Positions 1 to 12,054 of a stretch of 64,000 nt of DNA are shown in pieces. The notes under the pieces were generated by a model. It saw nothing but the letters and a program-made list of their open reading frames with translations. It made no database searches and was not told the DNA's origin. This DNA comes from Carettochelys insculpta (taxonomy: Eukaryota; Chordata; Testudines; Carettochelyidae): contig NC_134138.1 of assembly GCF_033958435.1 (NCBI RefSeq), positions 30,906,598 through 30,970,597 on the forward strand, in the 5' to 3' direction. Positions within the stretch are counted from its first letter, which is position 1. Every line of letters starts with the position of its first letter. The translations under genes and the position numbers were made by a program.

Positions 1-142
1 GGATGGGGCATGGCACTGTCGTGCGGGGTGCGGGGGGGCAGGGGCTGATGCACTGCTGTGGGGACATGGCCCTGCTGTCTTTGGGGCCATGGCCATGTGA
101 GCATGTGGGGGGCCCTGGACACATATCTATTACCCCCGCCCC

Positions 143-829
143 TCAAGCCCAGGGGTGTACACCAGAGAGGGGTACATATCTGTTGGTCCACTCCCACGGT
201 CCAGAGATCCCCGGGGGGCGGAGGCCCGGCTGCTGCTCCGGGATGGCAGGAGGAGGATCTGCAGCCCGGATTCTGCGGAGGAGGAGCCCCCCTCCTCCTC
301 CTCCTCCTCCTTCTGCCGCGATGGCCCGGGGGTGGGCTCCCGGGGGGGGCCCCTGGGGTGCAGGGCTTACCTCCAGGGCGGACTCCGGCTGCAGGGCCTG
401 CTGGGGCTCGTCGGCCGAAGTATCAAGGGTGGCCGGAGGGGAGGAGGTGTGCCGGGGGCCCAGGATGTCCCTGAGCTCCCTGTAAAAGGGGCAAGTGACG
501 GGGGGCGGCCCCAGATCGGCTGGCCACATCCCGGGCCCGGGCGTAACCCTGCCGCAGCTCCTTCACCTTACTCCTGACGTGATCAGGAGTGTGGGCAGGG
601 TGACCCCGGGCGGCCAGGCCCTCGGCCAGCCGAGCGAACACATCCGTGTTCCTCCTCTTGCTCCCCATTACCTGGAGCACCTCCTCCTCGCTCCAGAGCC
701 CCAGCAGGTCCCGCAGCTCGGCCTCCGTCCAGGAGGGGCCCCGCTGCCGCTTGCCGGCCTGGCTGCCAGGCTGGCTGGGCTGGCTGCCCTGGCTCCCCTT
801 GGGGGGGGGGTCCCCTGGGGGCGCTAGGG
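143..829 (-). pseudogene. Myb/SANT-like DNA-binding protein of a Harbinger element, frameshifted
   Basis: Read on the minus strand, a basic stretch (KRQRGPSWTEAEL, near 765-720) opens a trihelix/Myb-SANT domain. It continues through LRDLLGLWSEEEVLQVMGSK, then a segment with RRNTDVFARLAEGL and HVRSKVKELRQGYARARD. The domain end, TCPFYRELRDILGPR, lies in another frame near 500, so a frameshift falls around 500-530. A second shift near 300-330 separates an Asp/Glu/Pro/Ser linker (DTSADEPQQALQPESALEV) from a Glu-rich and Ser-rich tail encoded by a CTC run at 287-311. In the Harbinger family this protein binds the transposon and works with the DDE transposase in the nucleus. With at least two shifts it cannot make a full protein. 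No clear start codon was fixed. Confidence 0.78.
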
Positions 830-1045
830 GGGCTGCCAGGTGGCCATTAAAGGTCCTGTGCCTCCTGTGGCTGCTGAGGGATGTGCAGGCTGGCCGCGTG
901 TCTGAGCTGCTGCCTGCACGTTCCCTCAGCTTCCTGCACAGGAAGGGAGGGGGAGGGGACCTTTAAGGGGCTGCTCCACACGGCCACCATTGAGCTGAGG
1001 GGCTGGAGAGAGCGTCTCTCAACCCCTCAGCTTATGGCCGCCATG

Positions 1046-1281
1046 GAGGACCCTGCAATTTCGACGTTGCGGGACGCGCAACGACTACACGGTCCCTACT
1101 TCGACGTTGAACGTCGAAGTAGGGTGCTATTCCTATCCCGTCATGGGGTTAGCGGCTTTGACGTCTCGCCGCCTAACGTCGAAGTTAACTTCGAAATAGC
1201 GCCCGACGCGTGTAGCCGTGACGGGCGCTATTTCGAAGTTAGTGCCGCTACTTCGAAGTAGCGTGCACGTGTAGACACGGC
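1046..1281. repeat. CpG-rich palindromic terminal region of the Harbinger-like element
   Basis: Contains a near-perfect 31-base palindrome around 1095-1127 (CCCTACTTCGACGTT mirrored by AACGTCGAAGTAGGG). A second hairpin lies at about 1180-1250, with arms built on CGAAATAGCGCCC and GGGCGCTATTTCG. The same block recurs at about 33665-33902. Such subterminal hairpins fit transposase-binding ends. The many intact CG dinucleotides suggest a young insertion or protection from methylation decay (inference). Confidence 0.75.
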
Positions 1282-1737
1282 TTTAGTCATCCTCAGTAGA
1301 GTATTGTATTGTATAAAACTATAGGATAATATTTCCAGTCATGGGCCATGGTCATTTCACTTTTAATCACAGGAATAATACTCCCGCAATATCTTTAGGC
1401 TCATCGTTATCAGGCTAAACCAGTTACTGTGTGTGTGTGTCAATACCATCAGTGCCGAACAAACACAGTTGAACCACTCCCTAAAAGATGTGCAGACCAA
1501 ATTAGTCACAGAAAATTAATGTAGGCCCCATCTGAAGGAAGATAAGCTGAAAGCCTTTGAGGAGACCCATTCATCTGGTGCATTTCTGAAGCTTCTATTT
1601 TAACATTTCATTATTATGTAAAATGTATATATGACCCCCTTCCCAGGTGTTCATGCTGGCCTTTATTCTGGACTTTATCCACAAATCATTTTGCACACAA
1701 TTAATTTATTTACAAATCACTCGCGCACACACACTAC
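1282..1737. other. No gene seen
   Basis: AT-rich unique-looking sequence with a short TG run near 1429-1440. I recognise no repeat or exon here. Confidence 0.5.
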
Positions 1738-1812
1738 TCAGAGAACTGGAAGGGCCCTCAGGAGGTCATTGAGTCCAGTCCCCTACCCCCTTGGCAAGGA
1801 CCAAGCACCATG
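1738..1812 (-). mobile_element. CR1/Cry-SINE 3' tail fragment
   Basis: The reverse complement reads GGACTGGACTCAATGACCTC followed by CTGAGGGCCCTTCCAGTTCT. This is the 3' tail shared by turtle CR1 LINEs and their SINE partners. It is too short to say which of the two it came from. Confidence 0.65.
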
Positions 1813-2129
1813 AGAGGAATAAAAAGATGTCTTCCCAATATAAAGCAAATTTCATGATAATTTCTTTAGTATCACACAAGCTGTGTGCCCTTGTCCTTCC
1901 TCTGTTCCTCATCTGTTATTGAGTTAAATACAATGTGTATGGCAAGCATCTCAGTGCAGGGACCTTCTATTGGCTGTAAAGTGCCTTCACTGCTAGAACA
2001 ACCACCTCTGCTGGTTCCTGAAGTGATTCCTAGGGACAATTTGCATGAGTGAAGACAGTGGATGGAATCCTGACCTCTTTGAAGTTAATAGAGGTTTTTC
2101 CATTGGCTTTGGAAGACCCACAATTTTAT

Positions 2130-2171
<42 letters not shown>

Positions 2172-5082
2172 GCAGATTGGCTCTGTATAAGTAATAATAA
2201 ATGTTGATCATGATTCAAATTCAGGAGTATTTAGTGTGCATTGTTTTCTAGTATAATTCGTACACAATGTAAGCTGAGATATTAAGATACAAAGCTTCCC
2301 ATAGATGAGTTAATGACTTCAGCCTGGTTAAGTATTAATAATTCATAATTAGTTTTACAGCACCCAAAAGTATGTGTTATTCTTTACAGAAATATGTACA
2401 AAGACAATACCCTGTCCAGAAGAATGTGCATTCAGTTCCTAGACATGGCTTAATGGCAGGATGAGCCAGTGGGGGAATGGATGAGGTTGATGATAATCTG
2501 ATCATGCAATGGCTCACTGCTGTCACGTGCATCCTGAACTCTCTGTAAATAAGGTGTTTTAGTTAGTGCACTACCTTTTCACAACATAACAGGAGTAAGG
2601 TTAGAGAGGAGTTGGTCTCTGGAAGATCATTCCAGGTGTAGGAGCAGCACAGGAAAAAAATACAGATGGAACCAAAAACCAAGGGAATGGCAACACTGAC
2701 ATCAGTTGCAGAGTAGAGGGGCTAACGGGAAGGTGGTGGGAAACAAGGTTAAAGATATGTGTCAGGATCTGTCTATGCAAAGTTTAAATCCAGCTAATCA
2801 AAGACATTGGCTCACACACAGAGTTTACATATAAATTCTGACCTGAGCTTTTATGACATTCAATGGCCTTTGGACGTGGAGTTTTAGCTATGTCCACTTT
2901 AATCAAGGAAGCATTGTCACCTGTAATTGTGAATTCCCTAGCACTTACTGTATCATAATTTTAACGGTATTTAAATAAGCAAAGTTTTGTTGCTGATGTT
3001 TATTTTCCTCTGAACACACTGTGGTCACTGTTGATCAGAATACTGAAGACGTGTGTAAAGTCCAGGCTGTATGTACATCCGCCTTTGTATGAAATGGGTA
3101 ATGTGTACTTTAGTATTTAAAATAGAAGTGAGTCAAGAAAATCATATGTTTGCTATTTGCAGCAACTTGTAAAAGGTTTGGGTGGTTCTTTTTTGTTCCT
3201 TCTAAAGTTATATTAGAAACAATTTCCATAGTGCTACTGCAGATCTGAATACATCATATCATGCCAAAATTCCTGTCAACATTTCTCATTAATTTTAACT
3301 GTACTGACAAATGGATTTCTCTGACTTACCAGTGGGTAAAACTAGATGATGGTTTGAGATTAAGATTTTTTTTCAAAGTACTTATGAATTTAATCCAATT
3401 AATATATTGGGTCAAAGTGCAGTCATTAACCACGTGCCTCTGAAGTTCTTCCTTGTGTCTACCCTTGTTCCTAATATGAACAGGGGGACATTACTCAATA
3501 CCTACCATTCACGTCTACATATGAGAGATTAGGACAGCTGTAGACTGCTCCATTTTCTCTAAATTAGGTGCTGCCCTCTGGCTTTTGGGATCTCTCCAAT
3601 GTGTCATGCTGTTGAGCCTAGTCAGTATATCTGACAGGCTGCAAAATCAGGGGTCAGCAAAATGTCTGTGGGAAAAAAAATTGAGGTCCAGGGTAGTTGT
3701 TTTAAAAAAATGGAATGGCTGAATGACGTAACCTCCTCTCCTAATCCCAGTGTCTGTCATGAAGTACAGTAATTTTGTCAAGTGTCTGTTATGCAACATG
3801 GTGGTGTTGACTTCTGTGCAAAATGATAAAAGAAGCCTCACAGGCCCCTACTAATCACAGCATTGGCTTCAGGTGGGAAGTGCCACCTTGTTGCTGTTGA
3901 TTTTTATTATCATTTTTCTTGGATTTTTTTCTGTCACGGATGTGTGCATGTGTAGCTTGTGCATATGCCCATTTGGACTGGGAGTGGAAAAACAATAACG
4001 ATCTCAACTAACAGGTTGGGATTTGGAAACGTGTTCCAGGAACAGAATTTTGGATCAAAAACCTAGCATTTAAAAATGAAGAGGTCCATCAACTGTTAGA
4101 AATTCTACATATTCATTTGCATTTTTGTATTAGTAACAATGTACACGCTTTCTTCATATTTATTAGGTGAGTTTTCTTAATCCACTGAAATTGCCCTGTC
4201 ATTCGTGATATCTGTGAAGCACCAATGCTTTACAGAGTGTTTACAGAGGAACAAAATGCACTACAAGATAACACTGGTGAATGGGAAGGATACAGCGTGC
4301 CTGAACTCAGCATATATGGGGTGCTTTGAAGTTTTGGAATCTCCATCCTCTCCCAGTTGTGTTGTGAATTTATTTGTTCCAAGGAGATGACTCTGATTTC
4401 TAGATCTTGGAAGACATGCTTAATTCAGATTGTCACATGTCAGAAAAATCTTAAAACATTTATTTTTTAAATCAACCCACACTGTTAATCTTCTGAGGTC
4501 CTTTTATATTTATGCAATGTGTGAACTTGAATCTTCACATACAAATGAAAAAACGTGTGAACATTTTAAAATTTACAAACTTTGTATGAATTCGTAAGAC
4601 TTTTCTGTTATAAACTTTATAATGCTTTTGTTAAGGGAGAAAAATAAGCAAGTTACATAATCACAGAAAGCTCCCACAGCCTTCACCTTTTCCCCAGAAA
4701 GGACACGCACAACATTCTTTGCTAGAGTTGTATTAAAAACACATTCTAAGGACACAACTGTAAAACATTAGAGCTCTCCAAAGAGCAAGTGTTGTAAATT
4801 GACTAACAGGAGAACACTAGGCAGACTCTCTGTGCAATCTAGGACAAGTCTCCACCTGACTTAAATCCTAGCTTCTTATGCAAATACCAACCATCAGACA
4901 GAGACAGTGCCTCTTCCAAATTCATCTACTACCTGGGAATAACCACAAATGACTTTTCAAAATCTGTAAGAGTGCTATTGATCTGCCTCCTGCTAGTACA
5001 TTGCTTTTATGCCTCTTACATGCCAAACTTTTCCAAGAGAAGAGGGACTAGATTATGGGCTACCTGCAGTTCAAATCTTAGG
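1813..5082. other. 3.3 kb without recognised gene
   Basis: AT-rich sequence with short chance frames only (60-72 codons, no domain signature). A TG microsatellite is listed separately. No transposon ends or SINE boxes were recognised. Confidence 0.5.
2134..2171. repeat. (TG)n microsatellite
   Basis: About 19 uninterrupted TG dinucleotides, directly visible. Confidence 0.97.
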
Positions 5083-6357
5083 AACATAAGAACATAAGAA
5101 TGGACATACTGGATCAGACCAAAGGTCCATCTAGCCCAGTATCCTGTCTGCCGACAGTAGCCAGTGCCAGGTGCCCCAGAGGAGGTGAACCGAAGACAAT
5201 GGTCAAGCGATTTGTCTCCTGCCATCCATCTCCTGCCTTCAACAAAAGGCTAGGCACCATACCTTACCCCTTTTTAATAGCCATCTATGGACCTAACTTC
5301 CAAATATTTATCAAGCTCTTTTTTTAAACTCTGTTAGAGTCCTGGCCTTCACAGCACCCTGTGGTAAGGAGTTCCACAGGTTGACTGTGCACTGTGTGAA
5401 GAAAAACTTTCTTTGATAAGTTTTGAACCTGCTACCCATTAATTTCATTTGGTGTCCTCTAGTTCTTATATTATGGGAACCAGTAAATAACTTTTTCTGT
5501 ATTCACTTTCTCCACACCATTCATTATTTTATATACCTCTATCATATTGCCCCTCAGTCTCCTCTTTTCTAGACTGAAAAGTCCCAGTCTCTCTAGCTTC
5601 TCCTCATATTGGACCCGTTCCAAACCCTTAATCATTTTAGTTGCCCTTTCTGAACCTTTTCTAACGCCAATATATCTTTTCTGAGGTGAGGAGACCACAT
5701 CTGCATGCAGTACTCAAGATGTGGGTGTACCATAGTTTTATAAAGGGGAAGTAAGATATTCTTCGTCTTATTTTCTATCCCTTTTTTAATTTTTCCTAAC
5801 ATCCTATTTGCTTTACTGACTGCCACTGCACACTGCGTGGATGTTTTCAGAGAACTATCCACTATAATTCCAAGATCCCTTTCCTGATCTGTCGTTGCTA
5901 AATGTGCCCCCATCATATTGTATGTATAATTGGGGTTATTTTTCCCAATGTGCATTACCTTACACTTACCCACATTAAATTTCGCTTGCCATTTTGCTGC
6001 CCAATCGCTCAGTTTGCTGCTATCTTTTTGAAGTTCTTCACAGTCTGCTTTGGTTTTGACTATCCTGAACAGTTTGGTGTCATCTGCAAACTTTGCCACC
6101 TCACTGCTTACCCCTTTCTCTAGATCATTGATGAATAAGTTGAACAAGATTGGTCCCAGGACTGACCCTTGGGGAACACCACTAGTTACCTCCTTCCATT
6201 GTGAAAATTTACCATATATTCCTACCCTTTGTTTCCTGTCTTTTAACCAGTTCCCAATCCATGAAAGGATTTTGCCTCCTATCCCATGACCACCTAATTT
6301 ACATAACAGCCTTTGGTGAGGGACCGTGTCAAAGGCTTTCTGGAAATCTAAGTATAC
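5083..6357 (-). mobile_element. CR1 LINE, 5'-truncated
   Basis: Reads on the minus strand from a 5' break near 6357 (TTAGATTTCCAGAAAGCC) to a 3' end near 5083 made of repeated TTCTTATG octamers (GGAACATAAGAACATAAGAA on the plus strand). It holds the C-terminal part of the CR1 reverse transcriptase and the characteristic untranslated tail. The 5' truncation and microsatellite-like 3' end are normal for CR1 retroposition. The tail matches the type widespread in turtles. Confidence 0.93.
5471..6147 (-). pseudogene. CR1 reverse transcriptase, C-terminal part
   Basis: Two overlapping minus frames, 6147-5632 and 5698-5471. The first starts within the RT palm (FINDLEKGVSSEVAKFADDT), so it keeps the FADD catalytic motif, and runs through KMVHPHLEYCMQMWSPHL. 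The second continues with ERATKMIKGLERVQYEEKLE and LGLFSLEKRRLRGN. This is the order seen in CR1 ORF2. Motifs upstream of the palm and the whole AP endonuclease are missing through 5' truncation, and a frameshift near 5640-5690 joins the two frames. It cannot make an active enzyme. Confidence 0.9.
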
Positions 6358-6734
6358 TTAGATCTGAATAAAGACTAGTCTCATTCTATTCTGAAGGCTA
6401 GGGTCACACCTAAGAAGACCTCGAATGGATGTTTTATCTCCAGGTGGAGCACCACTCGTTGCAGTTTCAGCAAATACTTCTTTCCTATACTAAATTTGAG
6501 GTCAAATGTTGCTAAGCACTGCTGTCATTTCTGAATTTATACACCAATCTGTTATCCAAAGCTGCCTAATGCTTATGTACAACAACCTTTTGTCCCAGTG
6601 TCTTATCATTTAACACTCATTTTGCAACCTGTCAAAATGTTAGGGGGAAAATGCTACTGTCATTGTCAGACCTGATTAACATAATGCTGAAACTTCCTTT
6701 CCAGTTTTAAGTCTGGTAATAACTGCAATATGTA
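6358..6734. other. No gene seen
   Basis: AT-rich sequence between a CR1 and a Tigger-like element. Nothing recognised. Confidence 0.5.
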
Positions 6735-7475
6735 TGAAGGTTCAACCTCTAACATCCAGAGCTCCTTGGTCTGGCAACATCTGTTGTCTGGCAGGACCAT
6801 GGATGTTGCTGGATCAGAGAGCCCTGGTAGCCAGGCAGAGACGCCAGCTGTGTGTCCTGCAGCTGGAAGCCCCAGCTGGGGCTGGGCACCTGCAGCCAGG
6901 TGGGGAAGCTGATGAGGGCCAGGAAGCCAGCGGGAGCAGGCTGCAGCAGCAGAGGCCAAGAACCCAGTGGGACCAGGAAGCCAGTGGAGGGGAGCTATGG
7001 TAGCCAGGCCCAGGCGACATTCGGGGACCCAGGCTGCTAAGGCCAGCTGGGAAGCCTCTGTGGAACTGGGCTGCCACAGCTGGGGGTCCAGGCCATCACA
7101 TCCAAGGAGCTGTGGCTAGGGCCATGCTACTGCAACCAGGAAGCTTCCAGGGAGCTGGGGCCAGTCTCAGAAGCCTTCAGGGAGTCATGGCTGGGGCCAG
7201 GCTGCCATGGCTGGGGAGCTGGGGAGCTGCAGCAGCTGGGAGCATGGCAGGGAAGCAGGCAGTGGCTGGGGAATAGGAGTATCACTGGGGCCAAGAAGCT
7301 GGATGCTGGGGGAGCCAGCAGCTGTTGCTGGCGGCTGGGAGTGGACCGATGCCCAAAGCAGAGCCTCAGAGTATAGCCGACGGACAGCAGGGGAGTACTG
7401 TCCTGCCTGGTCTGACAAAATCCCTAGTTTGGGACCATTCATGTCCTGAGTATCAGACCAGGGAGGCGAAAACTG
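6735..7475. mobile_element. Tigger/pogo-like nonautonomous element with GC-rich interior
   Basis: The left end (AAGGTTCAACCTCTAACATC, then CTTGGTCTGGCAACATC) and the right end (CTGGTCTGACAAAATCCC ... AGACCAGGGAGGCGAAAACTG) are degraded inverted copies of the GGTTGAACCTCTCTxxTCCGGCA terminus. TA dinucleotides flank both sides (6733-6734 and 7476-7477), as expected for Tc1/mariner-superfamily insertion. The interior (6800-7350) is rich in imperfect repeats such as AGCTGGGGCCAGGC and CAGGAAGCCAG. Its open frames are low-complexity products of those repeats, not genes. Confidence 0.75.
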
Positions 7476-9371
7476 TACTACAGCTGTAGCTTTTTGTGCT
7501 TCCTGATCCTCTTTGATCTCATGACATAAGCCTGGTTGGGATAAGTCATTATTTGCTTGGGGCGGGGGGCTGGGCACTTTAGGAAGTAATACTGATGATT
7601 TAAGAGTTAGCACTCTTCTCTTTGAGTCAAAACTGAACTAGTGCCTTAGAATGGCAGAGAGGGGATGTTGAGCTTCTGGAGATGCTAGCTTTAGAATTCG
7701 ATAGAAATCAAGACCATGATCACATCTGGTCATTGAAGTAGGACTAGACCTTGGGAAAAGAGTTGAGATGCATGAATGCCAGTGTCCTGGCCAAATTCTT
7801 GCCTACATATTTTCATTCAATCCACCCAAATTCTCCCTGCCTTTTCAATCATTTTTCTCCCCTGAACAATGGGGTAACAATGCTTTGTAATAGTAAGAAG
7901 TTTCTGGGTTCAGCCATCAGGACATCTGTATTTCAAGGGTAGAACTGTTTGTAAAGCAGATTAGACTCTTTTAGCATAGCTGGTATAGTCTAAATGTAGG
8001 CTGAGGAAGGTAAATTATCTTTACTCTGCACCTGGAAAAAACTGAAGCTACTGAATGCTCAGCCCTAATTGCTGAAGAAGTCCAGCTGTGGGAAGAGCTA
8101 GGTGGGATCTATGAGAAAAGGTGTTGATAAACTGCATAGGGACCTTGTGCTCATAATCCCTGGTACAAGGGGAAAAGACCAGGAAGGTGTAAATACACAC
8201 TAAGAAGCGCTTCTGGGAAGAAGCAGTAAGGGCTGGCAGAGCAAAAGCCTACATCTTTGGGTTGAGGATTGGTTGAAAGCAGGCTTTAATGGTTCCTTGA
8301 TAGTGGGGAGAACTTTTAGGTGACTTAGCTAGAGGACTAAGCCATGGAGAGGAAAGGAAGGGAAATCAGAAGAGCCACAAGATGTTGCCAAGCAGTGAGT
8401 AGAGCAGACGCTCACCACTGGGTGTTGTAAATATGCTTGCCCTTAGACTCTTTCACATGATCTCCATACACTGGTGATATCAGATGCTCCTTAGACTACT
8501 GCTGCTTCTTATGTCACGTCTCTGTACTAGAGGCTTGCACAACGGTAGCCCATTTCATATGATCCTCTGCTAAACTGCAGAGCCCTGCATGCATCCAAAA
8601 TGTGGATACACAGCTGATCTTCATCCCTCAGTCTCAACACCTCATCTGATCTGCAATATGTGATCTGGATTTTATGTGCATCCACACAACAAATCTGGAG
8701 AGGGGAGGAGTGAGGGAGCGGTTTGTGGATAAACAGTTCTTTTGATCAACTCAGGTGTGGCAAAGTGGGATTTGTCTGTAATATTTTGTATGAACACTGA
8801 GGGGAAACTGAGCCATGCAATGTGGTGCATGGCTAACTAGGTGGTTGGAAAAGGCAGGGTATGACAAAGGTGTGAGTGGCATGTAGTGCCAAAGATGCAA
8901 TAATATTCATTTTATTTATTTATCTAATACATTTACCAACTGCCTAAAACTGTGCTCACCTGGTTAGAATAAAAATCAAATCACAGAAGTTGGAACCACA
9001 AAGAATCACAATTTATTTTGGTCCTTACTCAGTGTATCAACCAGTCACTTGCACCATTTTCTCCAAACATCCAGATCTACAAATAGGATGTTCCAAGATA
9101 TCAATGCAGGCGTATTTAGTTCAGAACACCAAGGGGACTGATGGGACTGCAGTCAGGACATTCTGGCCGAATAAAAAACCTACTTCTGAGTATGTATTCC
9201 TGACTTTGCAGAGCTGTTGTATTTCAGAGGATCTACTGAAATGCATTGTAGGTTATATAGAAAATTTCTGGTGCTCTTCCTTAAAGCACATAGATAAGTG
9301 CTTCTAAAAGGAGTCCCAAAGAACCAAAGCAGGTTTTTTTCCTAATGGGGAACTGGGATTAAACCCTATTA
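7476..9371. other. 1.9 kb without recognised gene
   Basis: Unique-looking sequence with only short chance frames. I see no exon with paired splice signals and no transposon ends. Confidence 0.45.
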
Positions 9372-9698
9372 CAAACTGAAACTCTCTAATCTGGCACTCT
9401 GTTATCCGGCAACATCTGTAATCCAGCATGATTTTAGTTAGCAGGATATCCACCAATCCTGGGTATGGCCAAGTTTCCCATGGCCTCAGAAAATTTGTTT
9501 ATAGCCATCAGTCCTGGATCTCAGAGTTCTCTGCTGTTATTTAGCTTTAATTTGCCCCTTAATGTCTTCTGAGAGCCCAGTAATCAATGGAAGTGTTGGC
9601 AATGCTGCCAGACAATGTTGACCTTTCATGATTCAGTACATTCTCTTGTTCAGCACCAGTCAGGTCCCAAGGGCGCTAAAATAGAGAGGTTCAACCTG
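9372..9698 (-). mobile_element. Tigger/pogo-like MITE
   Basis: Inverted ends: CAAACTGAAACTCTCTAATC on the left and AGAGAGGTTCAACCTG on the right, with TA at 9370-9371. The interior matches, in reverse, the Tigger element at 33085-34093 (shared stretches include CTGGGCTCT...AGAAGACAT and GACTGATGGCTATAA). This copy is uninterrupted and shows what the target of the 33 kb nested insertion looked like. No coding capacity. Confidence 0.85.
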
Positions 9699-11734
9699 TT
9701 TTAGTTAAAGTTTTAGAATTCAGAAGGCCAGTTTACCTTTCTCTTTCCCCTAGTTTTCTGCCTGCGTGTTTGCCTGTGTATCTCTAAATATCTGTGCTAG
9801 ATACTGACAGTCACAGATGAAACTCTATATTTTGAAAAGCCTTGGTAAGATCCAAATTTTGCTTTTCTTTTTAAATGTGCAACCCCTGCTGATTCTTTGT
9901 GCTTTACAGAGCATATTGCTATCTATTCCAGATTCAAATCTAGCACAGAAGGGACAGGTCTATTTGCTGGAGCCATAGTTGCTCCTTTTGGGTCTGAATT
10001 TGTCCTTCTGGATATGAGCTAGGTCTGAGCTTGGGCTCTGAAGCCTGGCACAGTGAGCATAGGCTAGAGAAGCTGTGGACGCACTCAGGGAAATTAGCTC
10101 TCTTGTGCAACGTAGACACATCCTTTGGGTTTATAGTCTTTTTTATTCATCTATGCTACTTTCCCTGGGGACAAGAGCAGAAAACAGACATATGACAGCC
10201 ATTACTCACAACACACGGCCACCTTCGCCTCCAGTGGAGACTCTCACTCTTATTCCCTGCCTTTGCTACAAGGTAAACACCAACGCCCACAATAGGAAGC
10301 TCTGACCCTCAATGCCACTCGTCGTCTTATGTGACCCTCCACCCCTTTGTTTCCAGCTGTTTTTACTACATACAAAGCATTTGAAATGCTCTTTCCAGTC
10401 TGTAGCATACCCATGGGCTTTTAGGAGATATATGGTTGTCTTTGGATCAAAGATGCACTCAATGGCAACCATTAGTTCCTTCCATTGTAACAACAGGCTC
10501 AAATCCTAGAGGTCAGGTCCCTTTGAGCCTAATTTAAAACCCACTGAAGTCAGTTAGAACTTTTCCATGGTTTTTAATGGGCCCTGGATTGGGAACAACA
10601 CTAATTTAACTAGCTTGCTGAATTCACCCTACACTACCAACTTTGAGTAACTTAAAATAAGTGCTCAAAGACATGGTCTGTCTAAAGGACTTGCAGCAAA
10701 GAACTCCAGAATTCTAATCCCAGGTCTTGAAAGTGACCCCCCCACCCATTGTGGCTTTGTGAAAATGCGTTTATCTTTTTGTTTCTTCATTTGTAAAATG
10801 GGTCTCATGCATACATCATGGGGTGCTCTTTTGCAGATGAAGTGCATAATGTTTATAGGGCCTCTGTAAAGCATTTGGATATGACAAGCACTGTTCCAGA
10901 AATGATGATGATTGATCAGTGTAGCTGTCATGCAAAGCCTGGACCTTGGGGGCACTCACAAGCTGTCATTTACAACAGGCCAGGTCTCTGGATCCTTCCA
11001 GAATAGGTTACTTTCTTACAGGGCCAATGGCATGATGTCTTCTTTAAGAAAAATCTTGTAATTCTTTACTTCTTTGTTGCAGGGGCCACAGCCTTCTGTT
11101 TGGAGCATAATCAGAAATCAGAAATATTTTTCTGACCCATATGTTTTCATGTATTTGTCACTGAGGAGTTCCTTGCATCCTGTGTTGAATTTGTTTTGAC
11201 CATGAGCAGAGGCCTTTTCTTTAAATTCCAGGAACAGGGCTTAATAGCAAGGAAACACCATATCTTTGAACTCTGCCACCTCTGAGGTGGAACAGAGACA
11301 TTTCATTTTCAAAGTGCTAAAGCATTTATTTAATAGTGCATAACAAGTGTACCCTACAGATTAAGCTTCAAGTGGAGAATAATTCTGTATCATACACAAA
11401 TACAGATGAGATCACAAATACAGATGAGATCCAACACTGAGGCCACAGAAATCCAAATATAGTCTGTGAATTTAGTTTACATAGGAGCTCATCATCAGCT
11501 ACTCACAGCTTTCCATCATTAATCATCTATTTTGGACTGGAATCAGTGCTCTACTTTTGAAAATTGTTCTCCCTTATTACCAGTGCCCTGAGCCTTTTAG
11601 TCCAATGGGTTTTATTAGTTTATATGTTGATTCACATACTATGTTAGATTACAGTTATTTAACATAGTCCTTAAAAAACTCCAAAACCTTGTACATTAAA
11701 CAATGATGTGATTAACTTGCAAACTGACCATTAA
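9699..11734. other. 2 kb without recognised gene
   Basis: Mostly unique sequence. The short stretch 10513-10600 (CCCACTGAAGTCAGTTAGAA ... AATGGGCCCTGGATTGGG) resembles an old amniote interspersed repeat. None of the frames has a recognisable domain. Confidence 0.45.
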
Positions 11735-12054
11735 GACTATGCCCAGATGGCGTGGTAAGCTCGTAATAAGCTACGCAATTTGCACTATGCCAATTGCGTA
11801 GCTTATTTCAAGTAGATTTTTGAAGTAGTTTTTTTCGGCATGTGGTGTTGTCTAAATGATGCCACATGCTGAAATAAAGACCTGTTTTGAGACATCACTG
11901 TACTCCTCATGCGATGAGGTGTATAGGGATGCTGGAATAGCGCTCCCGTTATCTCGAAAAGTGTTTTGAGACAATGGGTACATTGCATAGGCATGGACAG
12001 CTATTTCAGGATACCACTGTACCCCAAAATAGCAACCACCATCTATATGTAGCC
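11735..12054. mobile_element. Harbinger-type MITE, 320 bp, TAA target duplication
   Basis: Flanked by TAA at 11732-11734 and 12055-12057. The ends are inverted: GACTATGCCCAGATGG on the left, CCATCTATATGTAGCC on the right. Subterminal hairpins such as AAGCTACGCAATT/AATTGCGTAGCTT (11770-11800) are present. The 3-bp TWA duplication and lack of coding capacity point to a nonautonomous PIF/Harbinger derivative. Confidence 0.85.

Larger units (their letters stand above)
1..1281 (-). mobile_element. PIF/Harbinger-like DNA transposon, cut by window edge
   Basis: GC-rich block ending at a terminal motif (CGTGTAGACACGGC) followed by TTTA. It carries a decayed Myb/SANT-like gene on the minus strand, the accessory gene that PIF/Harbinger elements pair with a DDE transposase. 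From about position 976 to 1281 it is closely similar to 33590-33902, which fixes the right end of the element and shows that the two are one family. The transposase gene, if there was one, would lie off the left edge. CpG density in the last 240 bases is high, unlike the surrounding AT-rich DNA. The Harbinger assignment is inferred from the Myb/SANT protein and the short A/T target site. Confidence 0.72.

Noticed and set aside
3..577. Overlapping 130-160 codon plus-strand frames in the GC-rich left edge
   Set aside because: They are shadows of the minus-strand Myb/SANT gene and of GC-rich repeats; no domain appears in the plus frames.
6666..7613. Several open frames of 80-142 codons rich in Gly, Ala, Ser and Pro
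   Set aside because: They lie inside, or run over the ends of, a Tigger-like MITE and are largely translations of its imperfect GC-rich repeats.
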